From Paenibacillus sp. R14(2021) (lineage in GTDB: Bacteria; Bacillota; Bacilli; Paenibacillales; Paenibacillaceae), in assembly GCF_019431355.1 (NCBI RefSeq), contig NZ_CP080269.1, positions 5,451,001-5,515,000 of the forward strand: a stretch of 64,000 nt of DNA, read 5' to 3'. Under the pieces are notes generated by a model, which was given only the letters and a program-made list of their open reading frames with translations, was not told where the DNA came from and did not search any database. The translations under genes were made by a program, and so were the position numbers. This document shows, one piece after another, positions 41,090 to 49,200 of the stretch; the stretch's first letter is position 1, and each line of letters starts with the position of its first letter.

Positions 41090-41263
41090 ACCAACGCCTC
41101 CTTCTTTCCCTATACCAACCATTAACCCCGTACAAGCTGACCAAACCTTTCAACAATGTATTCAGAAGATGGGCAGCGCAGTACAGGCATGGAGGCTAAA
41201 GCGGTCTCCGCGGCATTGGGGGCAAGCGGTTTATACAGGAAAAAGGAAGCCTTCCCTCAGGGC

Positions 41264-41411
41264 GACCAAAAGGAAGCCTTGCCCCGCCAGGGGCAAAAGC
41301 GAGCACAAGCAAGAAGCTGCGCACCAAGCGCGGAGTCCGCAAACAACCAAGCATCCGGGTGTCCAGAGGGCAGGAGTCCTCGGAGTCCCCCTCCGGGGGA
41401 TTGAGGGGGCA
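41264..41411. repeat. Intergenic direct repeat, copy 1 (148 bp)
   Basis: Begins GACCAAAAGGAAGCCTTG and ends GGATTGAGGGGGCA. About 90 percent identical to copy 2. It includes a hairpin TTGCCCC-GCCA-GGGGCAA and a G-rich end (CTCCGGGGG). A partial third start (AGGAAAAAGGAAGCC) lies just upstream near 41237. Open frames cross it on several minus-strand frames at once, which fits noncoding GC-rich sequence rather than a gene. Confidence 0.95.
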
Positions 41412-41438
41412 AAAGTCTGACAGTGGGGCACCGCACAG

Positions 41439-41586
41439 GACCAAAAGGAAGCCTTGCCCCGACAGGGGCAAAAGCGAGCACAAGCACGAAGCAGCACACC
41501 AAGCGCCGCAGTCCGCAAACCACCAAGCATCCGGGAGTCCAGAGGGCAGGAGCCCTCGGAGTCCCCTCCGGGGGATTGAGGGGGCA
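41439..41586. repeat. Intergenic direct repeat, copy 2 (148 bp)
   Basis: Same element as 41264-41411 at a period of 175 bases, separated by 27 unrelated bases. Differences are scattered single bases. It ends about 57 bases before the trpS promoter. Confidence 0.95.
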
Positions 41587-41642
41587 TAAAGGTACGGCAT
41601 AAAGGTACACCATAAGGGCGGGAGTCAAAGGGGCGCAGCCCC

Positions 41643-41670
41643 TTGACATTCCCCTCCAGCAAGGTATAAT
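41643..41670 (+). promoter_or_regulatory. Sigma-A promoter of trpS
   Basis: TTGACA (41643-41648), 16-base spacer, TATAAT (41665-41670). A small hairpin AGGGGC-GCA-GCCCCT overlaps the -35. Confidence 0.8.
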
Positions 41671-41679
41671 CGTCCTAAA

Positions 41680-41933
41680 GCAATGACGGGAAGAAGTAAG
41701 CGCGGATGAATGCTTCAGAGAGCCGGTGGGTGGTGGAAACCGGTGCAGGCATCCGATGGCCGAATGGATCCCCGAGCCATGATGAGGAAAGGGATCCTTG
41801 TGGGATCACCCGTATGCATCATCGTATCGCTTCGCGTTAAGAAGCTTGGAGGTTTGCAGCCGAATAGGAAAGGGCGGCAAACAAATTAGGGTGGCACCAC
41901 GGTCCTCGTCCCTTGCGGCGGAGGGCCTTTTTT
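41680..41933 (+). promoter_or_regulatory. T-box riboswitch, tryptophan specific
   Basis: The leader has an AGTA-type motif (GAAGTAAG, near 41692), a stem I with GCCGAATGGATCC that offers UGG as specifier codon, the T-box AGGGTGGCACCACGG (41888-41902), and a terminator GGTCCTC/GAGGGCC followed by T7 (41901-41933). Uncharged tRNA-Trp should stabilise the antiterminator and allow trpS expression. The specifier assignment is inferred from position and from the gene controlled. Confidence 0.93.
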
Positions 41934-41958
41934 GCGTTCAAATAAGGAGGAAATGACG

Positions 41959-42948
41959 ATGAAACGTGTCTTATCCGGTATTCAGCCGAGTGGTCAGCTG
42001 ACCCTTGGCAACTACATCGGGGCTATTCAAAACTTTGTTAAATTGCAGGAAACGCATGAGTGCTTCTTCATGGTCGTCGACCTGCATGCCATTACCGTGC
42101 CGCAGGAGCCAGCGGCGCTGCGCGAGCAGACGGAAGCGGTCGCGGCGCTCTTCATCGCCTCGGGCATCGACCCTGCCAAAGCAAGCGTGTTCGCGCAGTC
42201 TCACGTGTCGGCACATGCGGAGCTCGGTTGGTTGTTTACGACGCTGGCATACATGGGCGAGCTAGAGCGCATGACGCAGTTCAAAGACAAGTCGAGCGGC
42301 AAAGATTCCGTCGGCGCCGGTCTCTTCGTCTATCCAACGCTCATGGCGGCAGACATTCTGCTGTACAATGCGGATCTCGTGCCGGTCGGCGACGATCAGA
42401 AGCAGCATTTGGAACTGACTCGCGATTTGGCGCAGCGGTTTAATCAACGCTTCGGCGATATGTTCACGATCCCAGATCCGTATATTCCGAAGGTAGGCGC
42501 TCGCATCATGTCGCTCGATGACGGCACGAAGAAGATGAGCAAGAGCAATCCGAATCCCGCCAGCTTCATTGCGCTCCTCGATCCGCCGGATGTCATCCGC
42601 AAGAAAATAAGCCGCGCAACGACGGATTCCGGACGCGAAGTGAAATTCAATCCTTCCGAGAAGCCGGAAGTAAGCAATTTGATGAGCATCTACGCGCACT
42701 GCGCGGATATGACGCTTGATCAAATCGAGGCCCATTACGAAGGACAAGGCTATGGTGCCTTCAAGAAGGACTTGGCCGAGCATGTCGTGGCGAAGCTGGA
42801 GCCGCTGCAGAAGCGGTATGCCGAAATCCGCAGCTCCGGCGAGATCCATAACATTTTGAAGCAAGGGGCCGAGAAGGTATCGGCAGTCGCGAACGAGACG
42901 CTGCGCCAAGCCAAAGACAAGATGGGCTTTCTTCCGCCCCGTTCATAG
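41959..42948 (+). CDS. trpS: Tryptophanyl-tRNA synthetase
   Basis: A 329-residue class Ic synthetase of typical length. The N-terminal SGIQPSGQLTLGNYIGA contains the HIGH-like ATP site, and KKMSKSNPN (near 195) is the KMSKS loop. DLHAITVPQ and GDDQKQHLELTRDLA are further family blocks. It charges tRNA-Trp. ATG 41959 is eight bases from AAGGAGG. The T-box upstream confirms the amino acid. Confidence 0.97.
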   Translation: MKRVLSGIQPSGQLTLGNYIGAIQNFVKLQETHECFFMVVDLHAITVPQEPAALREQTEAVAALFIASGIDPAKASVFAQSHVSAHAELGWLFTTLAYMGELERMTQFKDKSSGKDSVGAGLFVYPTLMAADILLYNADLVPVGDDQKQHLELTRDLAQRFNQRFGDMFTIPDPYIPKVGARIMSLDDGTKKMSKSNPNPASFIALLDPPDVIRKKISRATTDSGREVKFNPSEKPEVSNLMSIYAHCADMTLDQIEAHYEGQGYGAFKKDLAEHVVAKLEPLQKRYAEIRSSGEIHNILKQGAEKVSAVANETLRQAKDKMGFLPPRS

Positions 42949-42962
42949 CGCGAAATGGACAA

Positions 42963-42998
42963 ACGCCGCAGGCGAGGGATTACCCTTGTCTGCGGCGT
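42963..42998. terminator. Bidirectional terminator between trpS and the small membrane protein gene
   Basis: ACGCCGCAGGCGAGGG pairs with CCCTTGTCTGCGGCGT with minor mismatches around ATTA, followed by CTCATTTT. It overlaps the 3' end of the minus-strand gene. Confidence 0.75.
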
Positions 42999-43156
42999 CT
43001 CATTTTGGCGCTTATAATAAATCCAACGACAATAAAGACCAAGGTCAACAGGAAAAACAGAGCGGCAAGCCACCCGCTGTAGCTAATGGAGATCGCAGTC
43101 GCGCTCATCAGAAGCATACAGAAAATGGCGTAAATCAAAGCAAGTGGTTTGGTCAT
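42980..43156 (-). CDS. Small two-helix membrane protein (DUF5325/YlaF-like)
   Basis: Fifty-eight residues: two hydrophobic helices (about 5-27 and 30-52) joined by a short YSGW turn, ending with a basic RRRRQG tail. The size and pattern recall the YlaF/DUF5325 group of Bacillales; the match is from memory. ATG 43156 has GAAGGAAG ten bases upstream. Function unknown. Confidence 0.7.
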   Translation of the reverse strand: MTKPLALIYAIFCMLLMSATAISISYSGWLAALFFLLTLVFIVVGFIISAKMRRRRQG

Positions 43157-43197
43157 AAAAGCATCTTCCTTCACCTGATAAATTATTGTGGGAGTTT

Positions 43198-43228
43198 AGC
43201 ATATTCTCCTCGTTATCGTATCATAATA
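43198..43228 (+). promoter_or_regulatory. Sigma-G-like promoter of the second SASP gene
   Basis: AGCATA (43198-43203), 18-base spacer, CATAATA (43222-43228). Weaker than the promoter of the first SASP. Confidence 0.5.
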
Positions 43229-43272
43229 AGTTTGCAACACAACATTGTAAGAATTGAAAGGAGAATTTCCAC

Positions 43273-43500
43273 ATGGCAGGACAATCTCGCAGCAGCAATA
43301 CACTTGTTGTACCGCAAGCCAGCGCAGCTCTCAGCCAACTGAAATACGAGGCGGCGCAGGAGCTGGGTATCCAAATCCCGCAAGACGGCTACTATGGCAA
43401 CTTCTCTACGCGTGATGCAGGTTCGCTCGGCGGATACATCACACGGAAGCTCGTCCAAATCGCTGAGCAACAACTGTCTGGTCAATCGCAGTTCCGCTAA
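43273..43500 (+). CDS. Alpha/beta-type small acid-soluble spore protein
   Basis: A 75-residue SASP: ALSQLKYEAAQELGI, then QDGYYGNFSTRDAGSLGG and ITRKLVQIAEQQL. GAAAGGAG precedes the ATG. It is close to the SASP at 34172 (shared SSNxLVVPxASAAL and DGYYG segments) but is a distinct paralogue. It binds spore DNA in the forespore. Confidence 0.97.
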   Translation: MAGQSRSSNTLVVPQASAALSQLKYEAAQELGIQIPQDGYYGNFSTRDAGSLGGYITRKLVQIAEQQLSGQSQFR

Positions 43501-43530
43501 ATGCCGGACCGGTTTCAAAGAAGTACAGCC

Positions 43531-43566
43531 AGAAGCTCAAGGTTAGCCTTGAGCTTCTGTTTTTTG
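43531..43566 (+). terminator. Terminator of the second SASP gene
   Basis: AGAAGCTCAAGG pairs perfectly with CCTTGAGCTTCT around TTAG, followed by GTTTTTT. Confidence 0.95.
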
Positions 43567-43625
43567 TATTCGTTTTTCCGCGTAAGAAAAGCCCCTTCTA
43601 TTGTGCAAGAAGAGGCGGTCTGGCG

Positions 43626-44612
43626 TCAATACGTATTCATGCGGAGACGTTTCTGCAGCCGGTCATCGCTGAGCCACCCGACATAGGAGCCAAGGGTTTT
43701 AAATTGTTTATCCATCAACAGAACGCCAACGAAAGGATACTGCTTTCGGTGTCTGTAGCGCACATCCGACCAGCGTACCTCGTAGCCCCATTGGTGCTCC
43801 TGAACCTCGGCACAGGCAAAGGAGGTGAAGTAGAGAAACGCGCGTATGGAGGGATCGTTACGGGAGTGATCAATCGCCGGATGCTCCTCGCACCTTGCCC
43901 GGTCGATCCATCGCAGCTTGCCCTGCCGGAAGTCTCCGATGAAGAAGTAGCCGTCGGGGCGGCGCTTCACCACATTCCAATCGTAGAGCGATATGGTGGG
44001 AATGAGGATGAATTGATCGCCTTCCGCATAATCAGCATCCAGCTGTACAAGCCGTCGCTGCAAGGCTTTGTGGGTGACGGTCCTCCAGATGTAATAGACG
44101 ATCAGGCAAGCATACAGCAGCGGGAAAATAATCGTTGGATCACCGATTCGAAGCGCCCATAGGACAATGGCGATAAGATGGGCGATGAAGATGACGGGAT
44201 CGAAAATGTGAATGATATTCCAGGAGATCCACTTTTTTGTAAACGGCCTTGCCGCTTGTGTCCCGTACGTATTAAACAAATCCGAGAAGACATGGACGCA
44301 GACCGCAAGCAGTACCCAGCCTCCGATATGCAGCCAGGGCAGCTGGAAGCGGAAAAACAATTGTATAAGCACGGTGATAAGTACCGTCCAGATCGCGACA
44401 GCGGGAATGGAGTGCGAAGCTCCTCGGTGATTGCGAATATACGCTGCATTGCTTTTGAGCCGAAGCAATCCATCCAGATCAGGGGCTTGCGAGCCGACAA
44501 CCGTTCCGATTAATACGGCGGCGTAGAGCGACTGGTCGGAGGCGACGACGGGATCCACCGAGGCCAGCCCCGCGAGTCCAAGTCCCATTACCAAATGCGT
44601 TCCGCTATCCAT
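43626..44612 (-). CDS. Membrane-bound metal-dependent hydrolase (YfhP/YdjM, DUF457)
   Basis: A 328-residue protein, the same length as B. subtilis YfhP. The metal-binding N terminus SGTHLVMGLGLAG and later GSQAPDLDG and NHRGASHSIPA are the family's conserved His/Asp blocks. Four or so helices follow, then a soluble C-terminal domain. Enzymatic activity is unproven in Firmicutes. The ATG at 44612 is 13 bases from AGGAGG, a rather long spacing. Confidence 0.88.
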   Translation of the reverse strand: MDSGTHLVMGLGLAGLASVDPVVASDQSLYAAVLIGTVVGSQAPDLDGLLRLKSNAAYIRNHRGASHSIPAVAIWTVLITVLIQLFFRFQLPWLHIGGWVLLAVCVHVFSDLFNTYGTQAARPFTKKWISWNIIHIFDPVIFIAHLIAIVLWALRIGDPTIIFPLLYACLIVYYIWRTVTHKALQRRLVQLDADYAEGDQFILIPTISLYDWNVVKRRPDGYFFIGDFRQGKLRWIDRARCEEHPAIDHSRNDPSIRAFLYFTSFACAEVQEHQWGYEVRWSDVRYRHRKQYPFVGVLLMDKQFKTLGSYVGWLSDDRLQKRLRMNTY

Positions 44613-44734
44613 AGCTTGTGAACAACCTCCTCATGTGTGCATACTAAGGTGCGGTTTTGAATTTGTGTATACTTCTATATGTACGCTTAAGTATTTTCCG
44701 AATCGTGGGCGTTTATAACGAAAGGATGAATTTC

Positions 44735-45037
44735 ATGTTTATTTGTTTTGTGGAGTATCAAATTGACCCGGCATCCGAGCAGCTTTACCGGGATTGGATC
44801 GCGAAGCAGCAGGCTGATCACCGCGGATTCAGCTTATATGAAGGCACGGACCAGCCTCTGTTGTTCGTCGAGGTATGGGAGGCTGCAACCGAAGAAGAAG
44901 CGCTGCGCATCAAAGAAGAACGCTGCGGGGAGCGTTCTTCTTGGCAGGTTATGGCGAAATGGGTGCCTGGAGGCAGCGCCAAGGTTCATGCGTGGACGTT
45001 CAAGCCGATTAACGGCCGAGCGGAAGGGCCGATGTAG
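44735..45037 (+). CDS. Hypothetical small protein, possibly a dimeric alpha/beta-barrel (NIPSNAP/ABM-like)
   Basis: One hundred residues. A beta-alpha-beta pattern is visible: FICFVEYQID at the start, then LYEGTDQPLLFVEVWEAAT and a helix EEEALRIKEER. It resembles ferredoxin-like dimeric barrels such as antibiotic-biosynthesis monooxygenases, but I cannot confirm a family. ATG 44735 is nine bases from AAAGG. Its 3' end overlaps the end of gerQ, on the other strand, by 29 bases. Confidence 0.7.
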   Translation: MFICFVEYQIDPASEQLYRDWIAKQQADHRGFSLYEGTDQPLLFVEVWEAATEEEALRIKEERCGERSSWQVMAKWVPGGSAKVHAWTFKPINGRAEGPM

Positions 45038-45548
45038 CCGGTGTTGTGTTTAACGCCGTATTATTAGAAATGGTCACGCCATTAAAGGTGTACTCATAGT
45101 TGATGGGGCCGTCGAACGTGACATAATCGAGATTAAGCGTAAGCAGTAAGTAACGCATGCCTGTGGACGGATCGCTGATGATGATGTGGTCGCGTCCAGC
45201 AGCTTCAATCACGCCTCGGAATACTTTGGCGTTCCATTCGCGGTTATTCTCATACGTCATGTAGAAGGTAGCCATCTTGCCGCGGTTCATCCGCAGGATG
45301 TTCTCGACGTAGGATTCCTCAGAGGCCGGAACCGTAACGACATTGCCGCCCGCAGGCGTGACAAAAGAGCCGCTCGGCACATTAGGCAGCGCCATCTGCG
45401 CGGAAGCGCCCGCTACAAGCGGAGTCTGCATCTGCATTTGAAAAGGAGTAGGAACCGGCTGCTGTTGAGGAAAGCCGTAACCGTAGGCGGGGAAGCCTCC
45501 CGTGCTTGCTGGACTAACCGCTGTGTTATACCCATAACCGTTTGACAT
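45009..45548 (-). CDS. gerQ: Inner spore coat protein GerQ
   Basis: A 179-residue coat protein. The N-terminal half is Gly/Pro/Gln-rich and variable. The C-terminal half is the GerQ core: SYVENILRMNRGKMATFYMT, then NAKVFRGVIEAAGRDHIIIS and DPSTGMRYLLL. In B. subtilis GerQ anchors CwlJ in the coat and is cross-linked by transglutaminase; it is needed for Ca-DPA germination. The start ATG 45548 has GCGAGG about 11 bases upstream. Directly upstream lies a broken cwlJ, so the normal cwlJ-gerQ operon has lost its enzyme gene. Confidence 0.93.
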   Translation of the reverse strand: MSNGYGYNTAVSPASTGGFPAYGYGFPQQQPVPTPFQMQMQTPLVAGASAQMALPNVPSGSFVTPAGGNVVTVPASEESYVENILRMNRGKMATFYMTYENNREWNAKVFRGVIEAAGRDHIIISDPSTGMRYLLLTLNLDYVTFDGPINYEYTFNGVTISNNTALNTTPATSALPLGR

Positions 45549-45554
45549 AAGATG

Positions 45555-45787
45555 TAATTCCTCGCTTTCGTAAATGTATTGCGTTGTTAATAAACCGCAG
45601 GGCAATCGGAGGATTTAGGCGCCCTTTCGCCATTGATGACTCGCCTGGCGATCCAAACAGTTGCCTACCACGCGGTTAACGCCGACGTTGCCGACCATCA
45701 GCATGCCGAGGTTTCCCTCGCCTTCCGCTTCGGCGTGAAGAAGCCGTGCCAACAGCTTCACTTCCGAGTTGGATTAATGACTGCCAT
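45555..45787 (-). pseudogene. cwlJ: Decayed cwlJ (spore cortex-lytic hydrolase) remnant
   Basis: Reading leftwards from ATG 45787, MAVINPTR is in one frame and stops. A one-base shift then gives VKLLARLLHAEAEGEG, followed by GMLMVGNVGVNRVVGNCLD, which is the conserved N-terminal core of CwlJ. A second frame change gives ARRVINGERAP and then SDCPAVY, pieces from the middle and end of the ~140-residue family. About half the protein is missing, including the FYQRA and WYF-type central segments. So there are at least one frameshift and two internal deletions. The position, just upstream of gerQ, is where intact cwlJ sits in other Bacillales. Confidence 0.8.
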
Positions 45788-45903
45788 TACCGAACTTTCC
45801 ACTTCCTTTCGTTCAGTTGGGCCATAAACCATATGTTAGTGTATTGAGAAATGGGCAAAATGGTTCCAAAGGGTGTCAAATTCATGAACAGGTTCCGCGA
45901 ACA

Positions 45904-45932
45904 TTGTCAACAGCTTGTTTTTTCGGTATGAT
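45904..45932 (+). promoter_or_regulatory. Sigma-A promoter of ctaB-sco
   Basis: TTGTCA (45904-45909), 17-base spacer, TATGAT (45927-45932). Confidence 0.8.
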
Positions 45933-46004
45933 TAAAATCGATTTTAAAACAAAGAAGATGGGCGGAATTACGGCCCATACGGGATCGGAACGGGGAGGCT
46001 GGCT

Positions 46005-46871
46005 GTGCTTAAAGATTATGTGGCCCTGACAAAACCGAGCATCATACGTTTGAATGCGATCGCTGCGTTCGGCGGGTTCTGGGTCGCTTCTAAATGGGAT
46101 AATCTTCATTGGTTGCTGCTGCTTTACATGCTGATAGGCTCGGCACTTACGATGGCTTCTGCATGTGTCATTAATAATTACTGGGACCGTGAGCTTGATA
46201 AGAAAATGGAACGCACGAGAAACCGCGCGCTTCCGACAAATCGACTAAAACCGACAAACGTGCTCATCTATGGCATCGTGCTCGGCATCATCGGTCTTGC
46301 TATCTTATTCATCTTGGTTAACCCGTTATCAGGTTGGCTGGGACTGCTCGGATTTTTCGTGTATGTCGTTATTTACACCATGTGGCTGAAACGTTCTTCG
46401 ACTTGGAGCACGTCCATCGGAGGCATCTCCGGCGCAATGCCGCCGGTTATCGGGTACTGTGCGGTTACGAATGACGTTGACGCAGGGGCATGGATCTTGT
46501 TCGCGCTGTTGTTTCTTTGGCAGCCGGCTCATTTCTGGTCGCTCGCGATCAGACGGGTAGAGGAATACCGCGCGGCAGGCTTTCCGCTGCTGCCCGTCGT
46601 GAAAGGCATTCCGCGGACGAAGCTGCAGATGCTGCCGTATATCGTGCTTCTCATTCCTACCGGCATTCTGATGTTCACGTACGGTTACGTCGGCTACACG
46701 TATTTGATTATTTCGCTGCTTGGCGGCGTACTGTGGCTGTATCATACGCTGACAGGCGTTCGTGCGAAAGACGACAACAAATGGGCTCGGACAAACTTTT
46801 TCATTTCCATTAATTATCTGATGGTCGTGTTTCTGGTCATGATCGCGGATACGAACGGCGCAATCGGCTAG
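46005..46871 (+). CDS. ctaB: Protoheme IX farnesyltransferase (heme O synthase)
   Basis: A 288-residue UbiA-type prenyltransferase with about eight helices. The first Asp-rich motif is NNYWDRELDKKMERTRNR and the second region YTMWLKRSS. It converts heme B to heme O for cytochrome oxidases. The start is GTG 46005, six bases from GGGGAGG. It is followed 13 bases on by a sco gene, a common oxidase-assembly pairing. ctaA lies separately at 60.5 kb. Confidence 0.96.
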   Translation: MLKDYVALTKPSIIRLNAIAAFGGFWVASKWDNLHWLLLLYMLIGSALTMASACVINNYWDRELDKKMERTRNRALPTNRLKPTNVLIYGIVLGIIGLAILFILVNPLSGWLGLLGFFVYVVIYTMWLKRSSTWSTSIGGISGAMPPVIGYCAVTNDVDAGAWILFALLFLWQPAHFWSLAIRRVEEYRAAGFPLLPVVKGIPRTKLQMLPYIVLLIPTGILMFTYGYVGYTYLIISLLGGVLWLYHTLTGVRAKDDNKWARTNFFISINYLMVVFLVMIADTNGAIG

Positions 46872-46884
46872 GGGGGACGAGTTC

Positions 46885-47505
46885 ATGCAAGTCATGCGAA
46901 AGTATGGTTTTACCATCGCGGTGCTCATCCTGTGCGCCGCCATGGGCCTTTATTTATACCTCTCATCCACGAAAGGGTCCAAAGTCAACTTGGACCAGAA
47001 CCTGAAGGCGCCGAGCTTCGAGCTGACCGATCTGGACAACAATAAAGTAACGCTGGGCGGAACGAACGGCAAGGTTCGCGTGATCTACTTCTTCTACGCC
47101 AATTGTCCCGATATATGTCCGCCCACGACGTATTTAATGTCAGAGGTCCAGAATAAGCTAAAGGATAAAGGTACGTTCGGAAGCGACGTGGAGTTTATGT
47201 CCATTACCTTTGATCCGAAGCGCGACTCCATCGAGGCGATGCGCAAGTTCTCAGGTAAATTCGATGTCGATGCGAGCGGGTGGAAGTTTCTGCGCGAAGA
47301 CAGCGAGGAAGCAACGGCGAAGCTGATGAAGGATTTCGGTCTTGGCATCGTCAAGGATCCAAGCACGAACCTGTTTACGCATAGCGATACCATTACGTTC
47401 GTCGATCGCAAGGGCGTCGTTCGCAAGTACATGACGGGCTCCATTGACGAATCGCAGAATGCGGATAAAATCGTGGACGTCATTAACGCGTTGGTGAAAG
47501 AGTAG
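46885..47505 (+). CDS. SCO1/SenC-family copper chaperone
   Basis: A 206-residue membrane-anchored thioredoxin-fold protein. N-terminal anchor (about 8-26), copper motif NCPDICPPT (C-x3-C) near 73-77, and the copper-binding His in LFTHSDTITF near 160. It delivers copper to the CuA site of cytochrome c oxidase. AGGGGGGAC precedes the ATG. Operon with ctaB. Confidence 0.95.
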   Translation: MQVMRKYGFTIAVLILCAAMGLYLYLSSTKGSKVNLDQNLKAPSFELTDLDNNKVTLGGTNGKVRVIYFFYANCPDICPPTTYLMSEVQNKLKDKGTFGSDVEFMSITFDPKRDSIEAMRKFSGKFDVDASGWKFLREDSEEATAKLMKDFGLGIVKDPSTNLFTHSDTITFVDRKGVVRKYMTGSIDESQNADKIVDVINALVKE

Positions 47506-47514
47506 AGGACACAG

Positions 47515-48459
47515 ATGAATATTTTCTTATCCATTCTATGGAACAATATAATCCCGTTGTCAGTCATGATTGCTTTAGGCATCACGCTGCATCGGGTTTT
47601 TTCTTTGGATATCAAGACGCTGTCAAAGCTTAATTTTTATTTGTTCTCACCGGCTATTATTTTTCGATTATTGTATACGACCGATATCTCGCTGGAAGCT
47701 GTTGTAAAGGTGCTTTCGTTCTTCGCCGTATTCATGCTGCTGCAGTATGGCGCCTTGGAGGCGGTCATTCGGTTTCGGGGGCTGGAGAAGGGGAGACGCG
47801 CTGCGATGCGCAACAGCGTGCTCTTCTATAACAGCGCGAATTACGGCATTCCGCTCAATCAATTGGTGTTCTCGTCCAATCCCATTACAGGATCGGTGCA
47901 GGTACTGATCATGATGATGCAGTCGCTCGTTCCGAACACCTATGGCATTTACAGCGTCAATTCGCATCAGAGCAGCGGCCGGGACATTGCGCGCACCATT
48001 CTGACGCAGCCCGTCATCTACGCGATTCCGCTCGGCTTTTTGTTTCATGGGTTCGACGTGACGATTCCGAAGGCCTTGAACATCCCGCTTGATTACTTGG
48101 CGAATGCCTTTATCGGTACAGCACTGATTACGCTTGGCGTCCAGCTCGGAGGGATGAAGCTATCCTTCCGCCACCTCATGCTGAAGGACATCCTGTTGTC
48201 CTGCGGATTGCGCCTAATCGGGGGGCCTTTGCTCGCGCTGGCTGTCGTATGGCTCATGAACACGATGACCTGGAGCAGTGTCGATAGTCTGGTGGCCAAA
48301 GCGCTGATCGTTTCGTCGGCCGTTCCGACCTCGCTGTCGAGCGTGCTGCTGGCCGTGGAGTTCGATAACGAACCGGAATTCGCGTCGCAGGCCGTTTTGG
48401 TTTCCACGACGCTGAGCATTCTGACGGTAACGCTCGTTATTTATCTCTTGCATGTGTAA
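47515..48459 (+). CDS. AEC-family transporter (auxin efflux carrier type)
   Basis: A 314-residue protein with ten helices in two inverted halves. Asn/Pro-containing motifs NSANYGIPLNQ and ALITLGVQLGG mark the crossing region of the family. AEC proteins export organic acids or amino-acid-like anions; the substrate is unknown. GAGG precedes the ATG, and it may be cotranscribed with sco, only nine bases upstream. Confidence 0.92.
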   Translation: MNIFLSILWNNIIPLSVMIALGITLHRVFSLDIKTLSKLNFYLFSPAIIFRLLYTTDISLEAVVKVLSFFAVFMLLQYGALEAVIRFRGLEKGRRAAMRNSVLFYNSANYGIPLNQLVFSSNPITGSVQVLIMMMQSLVPNTYGIYSVNSHQSSGRDIARTILTQPVIYAIPLGFLFHGFDVTIPKALNIPLDYLANAFIGTALITLGVQLGGMKLSFRHLMLKDILLSCGLRLIGGPLLALAVVWLMNTMTWSSVDSLVAKALIVSSAVPTSLSSVLLAVEFDNEPEFASQAVLVSTTLSILTVTLVIYLLHV

Positions 48460-48465
48460 CTTTGA

Positions 48466-48837
48466 TTAGAACTGATCTTCTTTATTCCAAATGGCGGCGC
48501 TTTGAGCAGGGTACAGAATGTACGCCTCAAGGCCCGCCTTTTCTAGTTGTTCGATGAGGTAGTCCTCCGGCGTTTTCTCGACGCCGGGATAGCCGCGGCG
48601 GGTGTGGATATGCTCGGCATCAGGGAACGCGTCGCGAAGAATGCCGCGGATCCGCCTGCCGGACGCGTCGTTATCCGTGAAAATATAAACCTGTTTGTCG
48701 CCGACCTGCCTGCGCAGCTTCTCCACCTGCAGCGTGCCCGGCGTGCCGTATGTACACAGAACGGGGACTTCCTCCGCGAGAACCCGGCGAAGCCGGCTTC
48801 GGTCGTTCTTGCCCTCCACGATCAATGCGATGTCCAT
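48466..48837 (-). CDS. Stand-alone TOPRIM-domain protein
   Basis: A 123-residue TOPRIM domain: IALIVEGKNDRSRL gives the catalytic Glu, FTDNDASGRRIR the DxD, and HIHTRRGYPGVEKTPEDYL follows. It is the short form related to RNase M5 and small Firmicute primase-like proteins (YusF group). It probably acts on nucleic acid; its role is unknown. ATG 48837 has GAGGTGA upstream. It ends six bases from the convergent AEC gene with no terminator in between. Confidence 0.88.
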   Translation of the reverse strand: MDIALIVEGKNDRSRLRRVLAEEVPVLCTYGTPGTLQVEKLRRQVGDKQVYIFTDNDASGRRIRGILRDAFPDAEHIHTRRGYPGVEKTPEDYLIEQLEKAGLEAYILYPAQSAAIWNKEDQF

Positions 48838-48889
48838 GGCTGCTTCACCTCTTAACGCCATAATACCGTATTTGCTCCTGAAACGGAAA

Positions 48890-48917
48890 GACGGCTTGCG
48901 GTGGGCCGCAAGCCGTC
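48890..48917 (-). terminator. Terminator of the YjcZ-like gene
   Basis: On the minus strand GACGGCTTGCGG pairs perfectly with CCGCAAGCCGTC around CCCA, followed by TTTCCGTTT. Confidence 0.85.
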
Positions 48918-48943
48918 CATGTCAAAGGTTGGCAATGGTTAAG

Positions 48944-49081
48944 TTAGTAGAAACAACCACAAATTACGATTACCAGCAGGATGAATAGGACGAGGATGGA
49001 GCCTGCGGATGTGAAGGCGCCGTGTCCTGAATGGCATTGGCCATGGCCATGATCATGAACGGATTGAACATATTGAGACAT
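48944..49081 (-). CDS. YjcZ-family sporulation-associated small membrane peptide
   Basis: Forty-five residues: a His/Gly-rich head (HDHGHGQCHSGHG), then one hydrophobic helix ILVLFILLVIVICGCF to the C terminus, the hallmark of YjcZ/YtcA-type spore peptides in Bacillales. ATG 49081 is about ten bases from GAGGGGTGA. The His-rich head is longer than in the simple family members and might bind metal. Function unknown. Confidence 0.75.
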   Translation of the reverse strand: MSQYVQSVHDHGHGQCHSGHGAFTSAGSILVLFILLVIVICGCFY

Positions 49082-49200
49082 TGAAAAGTCACCCCTCTTT
49101 CGCCTAATTAGAACTAGGGCGTCAGGCTCTTTGCACATGTGCATTGCAGCCGCATGCCACACAGTAATGTATGCCCCTGAGTGATAACAGCCCTGTGCCT

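Noticed and set aside
41196-41662. Three overlapping minus-strand frames of about 130-143 codons in the duplicated element
   Set aside because: All three frames are open over the same repeated sequence, have repeated Pro/Cys/Leu-rich content and no ribosome site; this is noncoding repeat sequence.
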